Below are positions 8,368 through 19,709 of a stretch of 64,000 nt of DNA, one piece after another (positions within the stretch are counted from its first letter, which is position 1; each line of letters begins with the position of its first letter). Under the pieces are notes generated by a model. That model saw only the letters and a list, made by a program, of their open reading frames with translations. It was not told where the DNA came from and made no database searches. The position numbers and the translations under genes are program-made. Source of the stretch: Nesterenkonia alkaliphila (lineage in GTDB: Bacteria; Actinomycetota; Actinomycetes; Actinomycetales; Micrococcaceae); NCBI RefSeq assembly GCF_009758175.1, contig NZ_WRPM01000097.1, forward strand, positions 43,270 to 107,269. Direction: 5' to 3'.

Positions 8368-8667
8368 ATGGCTACCGACTATGATGCCCCGCGGAAGAGC
8401 GATGAGGACGTCAACGAAGACTCCATCGAGGAGCTGAAGAACCGCTCCACCAATCGACAGTCGGCCGTGGTCGACGAGGATGAGGCCGAGGCCGCCGAAG
8501 GCTTCGAGCTGCCCGGGGCCGACCTCTCCGACGAGGAACTGCAGGTACGCGTGCTGCCGGCCCAGGCCGACGAGTTCACCTGCGCCTCCTGCTTCCTGGT
8601 CCGCCACCGCTCGCAGGTGGCCCGTGAGCAGGACGGTCAGTTCTTCTGCACCGACTGCGAAAGCTGA
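8368..8667 (+). CDS. DUF4193 zinc-ribbon protein
   Basis: This 99-residue actinobacterial DUF4193 protein has an acidic N-terminal two thirds and a C-terminal zinc ribbon, CASC at about 71-74 and CTDC at about 94-97, separated by HRSQVAREQDGQFF. Family members are found next to sepH and dut in many actinobacteria. The function is unknown; the ribbon suggests a nucleic-acid or RNA-polymerase partner, but that is inference. The ribosome-binding site is GGAG at 8355-8358. A structured intergenic repeat follows the stop codon. Confidence 0.85.
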   Translation: MATDYDAPRKSDEDVNEDSIEELKNRSTNRQSAVVDEDEAEAAEGFELPGADLSDEELQVRVLPAQADEFTCASCFLVRHRSQVAREQDGQFFCTDCES

Positions 8668-8674
8668 GCAGTGC

Positions 8675-8712
8675 TTGTCTCGCCGGCGGGCACACGCCCC
8701 GCTCGGCTCTCG
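8675..8712 (+). repeat. Intergenic repeat, copy 1
   Basis: The 38-bp element is TTGTCT, then CGCCGGCGGG, a 6-bp spacer, then CCCCGCTCGGCTCTCG. It matches the sequence at 63965-64000 in all but one base outside the spacer. It begins 8 bp after the DUF4193 stop codon. Confidence 0.6.
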
Positions 8713-8783
8713 GCCAGCTAGGGCTGGCCTTCGGGCCTGAAGTCGCAGCACCGCCTTCGGCTAGCTGCTCAGTAAGACTTCAG
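8712..8783 (+). other. Multi-hairpin structured intergenic element
   Basis: Several complementary segments occur close together: GGCCAGC/GCTGGCC (8712-8729, TAGG loop), GGCC-TTCG-GGCC (8726-8737, UUCG tetraloop), and CTGAAGTC (8737-8744) with GACTTCAG (8776-8783) enclosing GCAGC/GCTGC (8745-8749/8764-8768). The first two are mutually exclusive. It could be a bidirectional terminator, a processed RNA element or part of a dispersed repeat. Confidence 0.5.
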
Positions 8784-8827
8784 CTGAGCTGCTCGCTGCT
8801 CCACTGGTCGGCATTCCGGCTTAGCCG

Positions 8828-9319
8828 TCAGCCTTCCTGGACCGAGACGCCGGTGGTGCGCACCGGCTCCTGCGAACCCAGCGCGGCGAGCACTGCCTGC
8901 GGATTCCGCGTGGAGAACAGCCAGTAGGGCACCGGGTCCTGCTCATCTGTGATCTCAACAGTCACTACGGGGTCGATCCATCCCCGGATGCATTGGAAGC
9001 TGCGCGCATCGAACCCGGGGCCCAGCTGCTCACGTGCCCCGGCCCCCGAGTGCGCCACCACCCGGCCCAGATGCTCACGTTCAATCTGAGCGCGCCCCAC
9101 TCTCAGCCACTGGTCAGTGACCTCGATCCGCGGCGTGATGGCAATCAGCGCCGCCACCACGATGGCCACACCCGCCGCCATCGCCACGAACCCGTAGAAC
9201 GGATCTATCGGAAAGAAGATCGTCGAGAATGAGGCCCCGATGAGCACCCCGGCCAGCCAAATCCACCAGGCCGGCCACAGCTTCTCGGCATAATGCGCAG
9301 AGTCATTCATAGCCCCCAT
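8828..9319 (-). CDS. DUF3093 membrane protein
   Basis: This 163-residue actinobacterial DUF3093 protein has two transmembrane helices near the N-terminus (about 13-32 and 39-61, [22 protein letters not shown] and [21 protein letters not shown]). A soluble domain follows that resembles PH-like membrane domains of this family ([19 protein letters not shown]...). The function is unknown. The ATG at 9319 has a TACCGT -10 box 6 bp upstream, so it is probably leaderless; ATG 9310 is an alternative. It is divergent from dut and the two -10 boxes overlap. Confidence 0.82.
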   Translation of the reverse strand: MGAMNDSAHYAEKLWPAWWIWLAGVLIGASFSTIFFPIDPFYGFVAMAAGVAIVVAALIAITPRIEVTDQWLRVGRAQIEREHLGRVVAHSGAGAREQLGPGFDARSFQCIRGWIDPVVTVEITDEQDPVPYWLFSTRNPQAVLAALGSQEPVRTTGVSVQEG

Positions 9320-9325
9320 CTTCCC

Positions 9326-9335
9326 ACGGTAGGCT
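9326..9335. promoter_or_regulatory. Overlapping divergent -10 boxes of the DUF3093 gene and dut
   Basis: TACCGT on the minus strand (9326-9331) is 6 bp before ATG 9319. TAGGCT on the plus strand (9330-9335) is 8 bp before GTG 9344. They share two base pairs, so the two leaderless genes probably cannot fire at the same moment. Confidence 0.5.
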
Positions 9336-9343
9336 TAGGTACT

Positions 9344-9796
9344 GTGAACAGGATTCAGATCCTCATCCAGCAGCTGGACCCCGAGCTGCCGCTGCCGCGC
9401 TACGCCCATCACGACGACGCTGGGGCGGACCTGCTCACCGCAGAGGACTTCACCCTGGAGCCCGGGCAGCGCCGGATGGTCCCCACCGGGGTTGCCGTGG
9501 CGATCCCGGAGGGTTGGGTGGGCCTGGTGCATCCGCGCAGCGGGCTGGCCCATAAGCACGGCATCAGCATGGTCAACGCCCCCGGCACCGTGGACGCCGG
9601 CTACCGGGGGGAGCTCAAAGTGCTGCTGATCAACACCGACCCCACGCAGCCGGTGAGCTTCCGGCGCGGGGACCGGATCGCTCAGATCGTGTTCCAGGAG
9701 GTCGCCCAGGCGGTCTTCACCCCGGTGGACACGCTGCCGGAGTCAGTCCGCGGCGCAGGGGGTTTCGGCTCCAGCGGCCTGACCACCACCGCCTGA
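9344..9796 (+). CDS. dut: Deoxyuridine 5'-triphosphate nucleotidohydrolase (dUTPase)
   Basis: This 150-residue trimeric dUTPase hydrolyses dUTP to dUMP and pyrophosphate, keeping uracil out of DNA and supplying dUMP for thymidylate. All family motifs are present: [47 protein letters not shown] and the C-terminal GAGGFGSSG that closes over the active site. I chose the GTG at 9344 (protein starting [22 protein letters not shown]) because it is 8 bp after a TAGGCT -10 box. The longer start at 9293 would overlap the divergent DUF3093 gene. First gene of a block that also holds the DUF3710, DUF3159 and RNA methyltransferase genes. Confidence 0.93.
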   Translation: MNRIQILIQQLDPELPLPRYAHHDDAGADLLTAEDFTLEPGQRRMVPTGVAVAIPEGWVGLVHPRSGLAHKHGISMVNAPGTVDAGYRGELKVLLINTDPTQPVSFRRGDRIAQIVFQEVAQAVFTPVDTLPESVRGAGGFGSSGLTTTA

Positions 9797-9841
9797 CCAG
9801 ACCACTGCGCACAGCGCCAACAGCAAGGATCAAGGAGACGC

Positions 9842-10699
9842 ATGCTCTTCGGCAAAAAGAAGAAGGACCAGCAGCAGAAGCCGCAGACCATCAAAGAGGC
9901 GCTTGCCGCCGAGGCGGTCGAGGAAGATGTCGAGATCACCGAGGCCGAGGTCTCCGGTGAGGAAGATGCGGTCTCCGGTGACCAGCAGGAGATCACCGAA
10001 CCGGAGAGCCAGCAGAACGACGACGCCGCCGCTGAGGATGTGCCCAAATCCGGCTTCGAGCCCGGTCCCGGCCCCCGTGACGCCAAGGATGTGGAGTCCA
10101 CCAAGGGCTATATCGACTTCGGGGCCATCCTGGTACCGGCCGCCAAGGGTCAGAAGATCCGCCTGGACATCGATCAGAAGACCAAGCGGGTGGTGTCCCT
10201 GACCATCAGCATCGGTCAGGCCAGCATCCAGCTCCAGGCGTTCTCAGCCCCCAAATCTGGGGGCATCTGGGAGGATGTCCGGGGTCAGATTCAGGAGTCG
10301 GTGACTAAGCAGAAGGGCCGTACCAAGATGATCGAGGGCCGGTTCGGCCCCGAGCTGCACGCCCGGGTCCCCACCGTGCTCAAGGACGGCCGCCAGGGTT
10401 GGCGGGCCGCCCGCTTCATCGGCTTCGAGGGCAGCCGCTGGTTCCTGCGCGGTGTGATCGGCGGCCGCGGGGCCATCGACCGCAAAGCCTCCCTTGGAGT
10501 GGAGGAGCTGTTCTCCCGGATCATCGTCAACCGTGGAGATGATCCGCTTCCCCCGCGTGAGCTGCTCAAGCTCAATCCGCCCGCCGGCGCCAAGCGAGTG
10601 GTGGTGCCTAAGGGGCAGAACCCTGCCGAAGCCGGCTCCCAGCCCAATCGCACCAATGGGGTGCCCGAGGCCGCAAAGCGCGACACCGACGGGTCATGA
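9842..10699 (+). CDS. DUF3710 family protein
   Basis: This 285-residue protein starts with a basic MLFGKKKKDQQQK tail and an acidic low-complexity segment (about 18-70). A conserved DUF3710 domain follows from about 75 (STKGYIDFGAILVPAAKGQKIRLDI) to 255. A soluble cytoplasmic actinobacterial protein of unknown function, regularly found between dut and a DUF3159 gene, as here. A strong AAGGAG site precedes the ATG. Its stop overlaps the next start by 4 bp (ATGA). Confidence 0.85.
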   Translation: MLFGKKKKDQQQKPQTIKEALAAEAVEEDVEITEAEVSGEEDAVSGDQQEITEPESQQNDDAAAEDVPKSGFEPGPGPRDAKDVESTKGYIDFGAILVPAAKGQKIRLDIDQKTKRVVSLTISIGQASIQLQAFSAPKSGGIWEDVRGQIQESVTKQKGRTKMIEGRFGPELHARVPTVLKDGRQGWRAARFIGFEGSRWFLRGVIGGRGAIDRKASLGVEELFSRIIVNRGDDPLPPRELLKLNPPAGAKRVVVPKGQNPAEAGSQPNRTNGVPEAAKRDTDGS

Positions 10700-11397
10700 G
10701 CTCCTCCTCGCCCCCCTCTGCAGACCAGTTCGGTGCCCAGCTCTCCGGTACCGCCGCCAAGCGCATCTCCACCCGGGAGGACGGTTCCCTAGATGTGATG
10801 GGTTCGGTGGGCGGGGTGCGCGGCATCGTGGAGGCGGGGCTGCCGGCCACCGCTTTCCTCACCGCCTACCTCCTGACTGATGACTTGGCTGTGGCGATCG
10901 GCCTGGCCATAGCCATCGGGGTGCTCTTCACTCTGGCCCGGCTGCTGCAGCGCGGCTCCCTGGTGCAGTCCTTCTCCGGTCTGGCGGGGGTGCTCATCTG
11001 CGCTGCCTTCGCCCATTTCTCCGGCGAAGCCCGCGGCTACTACGTACCAGGATTCTTCATCAACGCCGGGTACATCCTGGGGCTGAGCCTCTCAGTGGCT
11101 CTGCGCTGGCCTGCCATGGGCATCCTCTTCGGGCTCATCCGGGGAGAGGGGTTTCAGTGGCGGCAGGATGCCCTGCGGCGCCGCCGGTACGCCCTGGCCA
11201 CCTGGTTGATCACCGCAGTGCTGGCCTCCCGGCTCGTGGTGCAGCTGCCGCTGTACTTTGCGGAGAATGAGGCAGCTCTGGGGGTCACTAGAGTAGCCAT
11301 GGGGGTTCCGCTCTACGCCTTCGCGCTCTGGCTGGGATGGATGATCACCCGCGAGACCCCGGCCGTCGAGGACGCCGAGCAGAAGTCCACCGGATGA
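10696..11397 (+). CDS. DUF3159 integral membrane protein
   Basis: This 233-residue protein has about six transmembrane helices (for example GLPATAFLTAYLLT, AVAIGLAIAIGVLFTLA, FSGLAGVLICAAFAHF, LGLSLSVALRWPAMGILFGLI) and a short polar N-terminus ending in the conserved DVMGSVGGVRGIVEAGLP. DUF3159 proteins are conserved in actinobacteria next to the DUF3710 gene. The function is unknown. It overlaps its neighbours on both sides by 4 bp, so the DUF3710, DUF3159 and methyltransferase genes are translationally coupled. Confidence 0.83.
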   Translation: MSSSSPPSADQFGAQLSGTAAKRISTREDGSLDVMGSVGGVRGIVEAGLPATAFLTAYLLTDDLAVAIGLAIAIGVLFTLARLLQRGSLVQSFSGLAGVLICAAFAHFSGEARGYYVPGFFINAGYILGLSLSVALRWPAMGILFGLIRGEGFQWRQDALRRRRYALATWLITAVLASRLVVQLPLYFAENEAALGVTRVAMGVPLYAFALWLGWMITRETPAVEDAEQKSTG

Positions 11398-12824
11398 CCG
11401 GGTCCCGGGTGCTCACGCTCACCGTCGGGACGATGTCCCACGGCGGGCACTGTGTGGCCCGACATGAAGGCCGGGTGGTGTTTGTCCGGCATGCAGTGCC
11501 CGGGGAGACCGTCCGCGCAGTGGTCACCGACGGCGACCCCTCCGCCCGGTTCTGGCGCGCCGATGTGATCGATGTCCTCGAAGCCTCCGACCACCGCCGC
11601 CGGCACCCCTGGAAACAGGCTGATGCACTGCGCGCCTATGACCATGACCAGGTCCCGGTGGGCGGGGCCGACTACGGGCATATCACCGATATCCACCAGC
11701 GCCGGCTGAAGTCCCACGTCTTTAGGGACACTATGCAGCGGATCGGCGGTATTGATATCAGCGGTCTGGACCTCACCGGCTTCGGTCCCGACGGGGAGCT
11801 GCCGGTTCAGCAGCTGCCCGGGGCCGACGGCTCAGGTATGCATTGGCGCACCCGGGTGAGCTTCGGCGTGGCCGGCGGCTCCCTGGCGATGAAGCCCAAC
11901 CGCAGCAATGATCTGATAGCCCTGCGTGCCATGCCGCTGGCGGTGGAGGCAGTGGGCGCCTCGGGCATCTTCAGCTGGGACTTCACCGGGGCTGTGACGG
12001 TCGACGCCGTGGCCCCCGGTGGCGAGCCGCCACTCACCCTGATAGTGCGCACCGATCCTGCCTCCGGCGATCAGCAGCGCCGCGCACTGGCAGAGAGGCT
12101 GGACCAGTATGCCGAGTTCGCCCCCGGGGTGGGCAGCATCATTCTGGCGGTGCCTAAGCAGGCCAGCCGGCGCCGCCGGTACAGTCAGCTGCGGCCCACC
12201 ATGGTGGACTATCAGGTGCTCACCGGTGAACGCATGATCACCGAGCCGCTGCCGGCTGCAGTGGATGGTCGCAGCAGCGTGCAGCTGCCCCCGGAGGGGT
12301 TCTGGCAGATTCACCGAAGCGCCCCGCGCACTCTGGTCGAACAGGTGGACCAGTTCGCCGGGCTGGGACCCGGCGGCACCGCCGTGGACCTCTACGCCGG
12401 GGCTGGGCTGTTCACCGCCTGGGCCGCCTCCCGGGTGGGGGAGAGCGGGCAGGTGCTCTCCGTGGAGGCCGCCGAAGGCACCTCAGCAGCTGCTCAGAGG
12501 CTCTTCAGAGGCCTCCCCTCAGTGGAGGTGGTCAATGCTTCGGCAGAAACGGTGGCCGCCCGCTTGGAGTCTGCTGACGTCGTCGTACTGGACCCGCCCC
12601 GTGCCGGTGCAGCCAAAACCGTGCTGGAGGGGCTCAGTGCCTCACAGCCGCAACGGATCGTCTATGTCTCCTGCGATCCGGCCTCCTTCGCCAGGGACGC
12701 TCGGGTGCTCGCTGAGCTGGGTTGGCAGATCCGTGATCTGGCCCTGCTGGACATGTACCCGAATACTCACCACATGGAATCTGTTGCACTCTTTGAACCA
12801 CATTCATCTGCGGCCACGCGGTGA
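11394..12824 (+). CDS. TRAM-domain class I SAM-dependent RNA m5U methyltransferase (TrmA/RumA family)
   Basis: This 476-residue enzyme has an N-terminal TRAM domain (about 1-60, VGTMSHGGHCVARHEGRVVFVRHAVPGE) and a C-terminal SAM domain with DLYAGAGLFT. The catalytic and closing motifs VVLDPPRAGA and RIVYVSCDPASFARD carry the methylating Cys. Members make 5-methyluridine in rRNA or tRNA. The four cysteines of the RumA iron-sulfur cluster are not apparent in the N-terminal half, so I do not assign RlmD or TrmA specificity. The ATG at 11394 overlaps the DUF3159 stop (ATGA). Confidence 0.85.
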   Translation: MTGSRVLTLTVGTMSHGGHCVARHEGRVVFVRHAVPGETVRAVVTDGDPSARFWRADVIDVLEASDHRRRHPWKQADALRAYDHDQVPVGGADYGHITDIHQRRLKSHVFRDTMQRIGGIDISGLDLTGFGPDGELPVQQLPGADGSGMHWRTRVSFGVAGGSLAMKPNRSNDLIALRAMPLAVEAVGASGIFSWDFTGAVTVDAVAPGGEPPLTLIVRTDPASGDQQRRALAERLDQYAEFAPGVGSIILAVPKQASRRRRYSQLRPTMVDYQVLTGERMITEPLPAAVDGRSSVQLPPEGFWQIHRSAPRTLVEQVDQFAGLGPGGTAVDLYAGAGLFTAWAASRVGESGQVLSVEAAEGTSAAAQRLFRGLPSVEVVNASAETVAARLESADVVVLDPPRAGAAKTVLEGLSASQPQRIVYVSCDPASFARDARVLAELGWQIRDLALLDMYPNTHHMESVALFEPHSSAATR

Positions 12825-12928
12825 GTGTTACCTAAACAGAGCGGTCCGCCGCTATGAGTAGGATGGATGTTGATTAGCGCGCACCCATGCGCTGTGTCAG
12901 CCCGCCAACGAGACTAAGGAGTCTAAGC

Positions 12929-15766
<2,838 letters not shown>

Positions 15767-15786
15767 CGGATCGTCCGCACTGAACC

Positions 15787-15822
15787 GAAGGGGGCTCCGG
15801 GCAGATGCCCGGGGCCCCCTTC
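15787..15822. terminator. Bidirectional terminator between acnA and a glycosyltransferase gene
   Basis: A 16-bp stem (GAAGGGGGCTCCGGGC with GCCCGGGGCCCCCTTC, one G-T wobble) closes an AGAT loop between two convergent genes. The flanking U-run is short. Confidence 0.8.
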
Positions 15823-15841
15823 GTGTGTCCTGAGGGCGTCC

Positions 15842-16963
15842 CTAGAGGGCCCGGGAGGCCAGATCCTGGATGTTCTGAGTGCCCTCCACCAGGACTCGGT
15901 AGATCCGCTCGTAGCCTTCGGCCATGACCGGAAGATCGAACCTCTGCTCGGCCCAGGCGCGAATGGTCCGCGGGTCCAGTGCGCAGGCGCGTGCCACGGC
16001 ACCGGGGAGCTGGTCAACTCGATCCACCACGATCCCGCTGATGCCTTCGGCCACCACCTCCGGTACGCTGCCGCGGCAGGTGGCGATCACGGGGGTTCCA
16101 CAGGCCATAGCTTCCACCATGACCATCCCGAAGGGCTCCTCCCACTGGATGGGGAACATCAAGGCCGATGCCTGGGAGAACAGTTCCCGCTTGAGCACGG
16201 CGTCAGCCTCGCCCACGTATTCGGCATCTGCGCCCAGGCGTGCGCGTACCTGCTCGTCGAAGTACTTCTGCTCCGGTGCCTCGCTGAGCTTACCGGCCAG
16301 TACTATGCGCCGGCCCGCAGCCCGGGCGGCGTCGATGGCCAGATGAGCACCCTTATCAGGGCTGAAGCGCCCGATCCACAGCAGGAAGTCCTCCTTATCT
16401 TCACGGTAGGGGAAGCTCGCGACGTCCACCGCATTGTGAACCGTCCCGATCCAATTGAGATCCGGGGCCAGTCTCCGCTGGGCGTCCGAGATGGCGATGA
16501 TGTCCACTGCGGCCCCCAGGCGCCGGAAGTACTCCCCATTGAGCCCAGTGACCGGCCCGTGCATCGTGGTCACTGTGGGCATCTGCCGGCCGGCTGCCAG
16601 CAGGGGCCCGGCCAGTGAGTGATCATGGACGATATCCAGGTCCAGGTCCCGCAGGGCCTGGGCGGTCTGGGCTGCGGCGATGACCTCCGGCATAGGATCG
16701 GCCCCCAGCATCTCGCTGGGCGGGCGCTCGAAGACGCTGATGTGCTGCTGGGCCTGGGTGCCGTTGCGGCCTGCCGAGAGCAGGACCACCTGGTGCCCGC
16801 GCAGCACCAGCTGGTCGGTCAGGGCGGCCACGACGGCCTCCGTGCCCCCGTAACCCTTGGGTGGCAGCTCAAACCAGGGCGGGGCGATCATGCCGATGCG
16901 CAGGGGCCGAATCTCGCCGTGGATCGGAGAGGTGTTCTCAGGTACATGAGTAGCGATGGACAT
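15842..16963 (-). CDS. GT4-type glycosyltransferase
   Basis: This 373-residue GT-B fold enzyme of family GT4 has an N-terminal acceptor domain with PPKGYGGTEAVVAALTDQLVLRGH and a C-terminal donor domain starting at LLWIGRFSPDKG. The sugar-nucleotide motif is EEPFGMVMVEAMACGTPVIATCRGSVPEVV (E-x7-E). Such enzymes transfer hexose from a nucleotide sugar to a glycan, lipid or small acceptor; the acceptor cannot be read. There is no membrane segment. It is monocistronic, convergent with acnA, and divergent from the glycogen-debranching-like gene, whose product also acts on glucans. Confidence 0.82.
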   Translation of the reverse strand: MSIATHVPENTSPIHGEIRPLRIGMIAPPWFELPPKGYGGTEAVVAALTDQLVLRGHQVVLLSAGRNGTQAQQHISVFERPPSEMLGADPMPEVIAAAQTAQALRDLDLDIVHDHSLAGPLLAAGRQMPTVTTMHGPVTGLNGEYFRRLGAAVDIIAISDAQRRLAPDLNWIGTVHNAVDVASFPYREDKEDFLLWIGRFSPDKGAHLAIDAARAAGRRIVLAGKLSEAPEQKYFDEQVRARLGADAEYVGEADAVLKRELFSQASALMFPIQWEEPFGMVMVEAMACGTPVIATCRGSVPEVVAEGISGIVVDRVDQLPGAVARACALDPRTIRAWAEQRFDLPVMAEGYERIYRVLVEGTQNIQDLASRAL

Positions 16964-17093
16964 GGTGACGCAGTGCCTCCGTGGGACAAATCAGAGCCAA
17001 TGGATACCTGCAACTCGGGTGCTAAAAGACTTGCATTTGAAGTTGTAACTAATATTCTGTCCAAGTGCAAGGCGTCGACTCTAAGGAGCGCAT
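16964..17093. promoter_or_regulatory. Divergent promoter region with CTTGCA/TGCAAG dyad
   Basis: This AT-richer 130-bp gap holds TAATAT (17050-17055) as a probable -10 for the rightward gene. A half-site pair CTTGCA (17030-17035) and TGCAAG (17066-17071) flanks it, and an AAGGAG site precedes the ATG at 17094. The dyad could be a target of the MerR-type regulator encoded at 19231; this is inference. Confidence 0.35.
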
Positions 17094-19223
17094 ATGGGAT
17101 CAGAATCACATGCGGATGTCCGCCCCACAGGCCTTCCTGCGGTCTCCCTGCCGCAGACCCAGGTCACTCTGGTGGAAGGCTCCACGTTCTGCGTATCCGG
17201 GGTTCACGGGGACGTCCAGCCCGGCCGGGCCGAAGGCCTCTTTGTTCGCGACACCCGGGTCATCTCCCACTGGGAACTGCGCATCGACGGCGAGCCCCTA
17301 GAGGCACTCACCGTCATCCCGGGGGAACCTTTCGAGCAGCGGTTCATCAGCCGGGCCCCCGCCAGGGCGGGCCTAGTTGAGCCCACCCTGATTGTGGAGC
17401 GCCGTCGCCTGGTGGGACAGGGGATGCGTGAGGACATCACCGTGCGAAACTACGGCGCCGAGGCCGCCGGGATCCACCTGACACTCACCGCTGACGCTGA
17501 TTTCGCCGATCTCTTCCAGGTCAAAGAGCGCGGCACCGGGGCCGTCGGCTCGGTGACCCACACTCAGGCAGGAAACGACCTGCTGTTCCGCGCCGAGCGA
17601 GGAGGCGAGCACCGCGGAGTGCGCGTCACCGCCGCCGGGGCCATCGCATCCCCCCACACTCTGACCTACCGGGCAGTGGTCCCCCCGCACGGAGAATGGT
17701 CCACCACAGTCAATGTCCATCCCTCAGCTAGTGGGCGGGAACTGGATATCGCCTTTCCGGCCGGCCAGGCGGTAGAAGCTGCTCAGCCTGCCCGCCGCAT
17801 GCACAGCTGGCGGGAGAGAACCCCGCGCATCGAAGTGGCGAACACCGTGCTGGCATCGGCTCTGCGGACCAGCGAGCAGGACCTCGGTGCATTGCGCATC
17901 ACTGATCCGGATCACCCCGAGGACGATGTCGTCGCCGCCGGAGCCCCCTGGTTCATGGCCCTCTTCGGACGGGACTCCCTGCTGACATCCTGGATGGTGC
18001 TGCCCTTCGCTCCTTCCCTGGTGCTGGGAACCCTGACCACGCTGGCCCGCCTGCAAGGGGGGAGGGGGAATCCCATGACTGAGGAGGAGCCTGGCAAGAT
18101 CCTTCACGAGGTTCGCCACGGCGCGGATCTCTCGCTCGCACTGGGCGGCGACAGCGTCTACTACGGCTCCATCGACTCCACCCCGCTGTTCCTCATGCTC
18201 ACCGGCCGGGCACTGCGCTGGGGCACCCCGCCTGAGGAGCTGCTGCCCCTGCAGCAAGCAGTTCGAGCTGCCGCGCAGTGGCTGGTCCGATCCGGAGACC
18301 GCGATGGGGACGGCTTCCTGGAGTATCAACGCAGCTCGGACAGGGGACTGGCCAACCAGGGCTGGAAGGACAGTCACGATTCCATCGCCACCTCCGCAGG
18401 GCGGCAGGCCGTGACACCCATTGCTCTGGCAGAGGTGCAGGGCTACGCCTACGCGGCCTATCTGGCGGTGGCCGAACTGGAGGAGGCCTGGGGCCATCCC
18501 GAGCAGGGCCAGGGGTGGCGCCGGCGAGCCGCGGAACTGAAGGAGCGTTTCCACACAGCCTTCTGGATGCCGCAGCACAGCTTCTACGCTCTGGCCTTGG
18601 ATGGGCACAAGAACCAGGTAGATGCCCTGAGCTCCAATATCGGCCACTGTCTCTGGACGGGCATCGTGGATGAAGACCACGCCGGGAAGGTGGTGGACAG
18701 GCTGATCAGTGCCGATCTGTTCAGCGGATTCGGCATCCGCACCCGTTCGGCCTCTTCGGCGATCTTCAATCCGGCCAGCTACCACAACGGTTCGGTCTGG
18801 CCTCATGACACCGTGCTGGGAGCCGCGGGTATGGCCCGGTACGGATTCCGGGAGGCCGCGCTCACTGTGCTCACCGCCCTGACAGACGCCCTGGAGGCCT
18901 TCGGCGGACGCCTGCCCGAACTGTTCTGCGGGTTCTCACGAGCGGATATGCCGATCCCGGTGCCCTACCCCACCTCCTGCTCGCCCCAGGCCTGGGCCGC
19001 CGCAGTGCCTTACGAGATGCTGCGAATCGCTCTGGATCTGGAGGTGGATGTGCTCGCCGGGCGAGTGGATGCTGCACCGGCTCCGGCCCTGTTCGGAACG
19101 CTGAGCGTGCACGGAATCTCCCTTGGCGCGCACGGCTGGTTGGACGTAGTGGCTGATCAGCAGAATATCCGCCTGGAAGGCCTGCCGGAGCGATTCAGGG
19201 GTCCTCTGCCCGCTACACTGTGA
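17094..19223 (+). CDS. Glycogen-debranching-like amylo-alpha-1,6-glucosidase
   Basis: This 709-residue cytoplasmic enzyme has two parts. An N-terminal beta-sandwich (about 15-220, TLVEGSTFCVSGVHGDVQPGRAEGLFVRDTRVISHWEL) is the bacterial GDE N-terminal domain. A C-terminal (alpha/alpha)6 barrel (about 240-690) resembles GH133/GH63-type glucosidases, with APWFMALFGRDSLLTSWM at about 283-300, NQGWKDSHDSI at about 420 and HNGSVWPHDTVLGAAGM at about 563. Such enzymes remove alpha-1,6 branches or hydrolyse small glucosides; in stress-associated loci the true substrate is often unknown. A MerR-type regulator gene follows after 7 bp, suggesting co-regulation. Confidence 0.83.
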   Translation: MGSESHADVRPTGLPAVSLPQTQVTLVEGSTFCVSGVHGDVQPGRAEGLFVRDTRVISHWELRIDGEPLEALTVIPGEPFEQRFISRAPARAGLVEPTLIVERRRLVGQGMREDITVRNYGAEAAGIHLTLTADADFADLFQVKERGTGAVGSVTHTQAGNDLLFRAERGGEHRGVRVTAAGAIASPHTLTYRAVVPPHGEWSTTVNVHPSASGRELDIAFPAGQAVEAAQPARRMHSWRERTPRIEVANTVLASALRTSEQDLGALRITDPDHPEDDVVAAGAPWFMALFGRDSLLTSWMVLPFAPSLVLGTLTTLARLQGGRGNPMTEEEPGKILHEVRHGADLSLALGGDSVYYGSIDSTPLFLMLTGRALRWGTPPEELLPLQQAVRAAAQWLVRSGDRDGDGFLEYQRSSDRGLANQGWKDSHDSIATSAGRQAVTPIALAEVQGYAYAAYLAVAELEEAWGHPEQGQGWRRRAAELKERFHTAFWMPQHSFYALALDGHKNQVDALSSNIGHCLWTGIVDEDHAGKVVDRLISADLFSGFGIRTRSASSAIFNPASYHNGSVWPHDTVLGAAGMARYGFREAALTVLTALTDALEAFGGRLPELFCGFSRADMPIPVPYPTSCSPQAWAAAVPYEMLRIALDLEVDVLAGRVDAAPAPALFGTLSVHGISLGAHGWLDVVADQQNIRLEGLPERFRGPLPATL

Positions 19224-19230
19224 GGCTGAG

Positions 19231-19578
19231 ATGAACAACACTCCCGCCGAGACCCGCGCCGGCCAGCAGGCGGACACCCTGCTGGGGGATACCTCAGCGC
19301 CCTTCTACACCATCGGCCAGGTCGCAGAGCTTCTGGGCATCCAGCCAGCCGCTCTGCGGCGCCTGGATGATCAGGAGATCGTCTCCCCGGAGCGCTCCGA
19401 GGGCGGCCAACGGCGCTATTCCCAGGACGAGGTGGAGCAGCTGCGCCAGGTCATGGCCCTCACCGAGGAGGGCGTGACCCTGCCCGGAGTGCGCAAGGTG
19501 ATGGAACTGCAGCAGCAGGTGGAACAGCTCAGAGAAGAGGTCGCCGAACTCCGAGGCGAGGAGACCGAGAGCCCCTGA
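19231..19578 (+). CDS. MerR-family transcriptional regulator (HspR-like)
   Basis: This 115-residue regulator has a winged helix-turn-helix from about 28 to 95 (FYTIGQVAELLGIQPAALRRLDDQEIVSPERSEGGQRRYSQDEVEQLRQVMAL...GVTLPGVRKVMEL). The C-terminus is a short coiled coil (QQQVEQLREEVAELRGE) without metal-binding or drug-binding residues. This resembles HspR-like MerR proteins that control stress genes rather than metal sensors. Residue L-R-R-L-D replaces the canonical L-R-Y-Y/W-E. It is co-directional with the upstream glucosidase and probably in one operon with it. Confidence 0.8.
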   Translation: MNNTPAETRAGQQADTLLGDTSAPFYTIGQVAELLGIQPAALRRLDDQEIVSPERSEGGQRRYSQDEVEQLRQVMALTEEGVTLPGVRKVMELQQQVEQLREEVAELRGEETESP

Positions 19579-19709
19579 AGCTCGCTGCGCACTTCGCGCT
19601 GTGCCTTATAGCGTCTGTGCAGGAAAAGTCCAGGTCAAGGTGGTGGGCTGGAGAGGGACCGAGTAGTTCAGGTTGTTTGAGAGTTTCGGCTCGAGGAGTT
19701 GGTCGTCAG

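Noticed and set aside
8675..8783. CRISPR array or tRNA in the DUF4193/DUF3093 gap
   Set aside because: There are repeats and hairpins, but no regular spacing of direct repeats and no acceptor, D-loop or T-loop pattern for a tRNA.
16964..17093. Canonical HspR HAIR operator (CTTGAGT-N7-ACTCAAG) before the glucosidase gene
   Set aside because: Only the CTTGCA/TGCAAG half-sites are seen, 30 bp apart, which does not fit the HAIR spacing.
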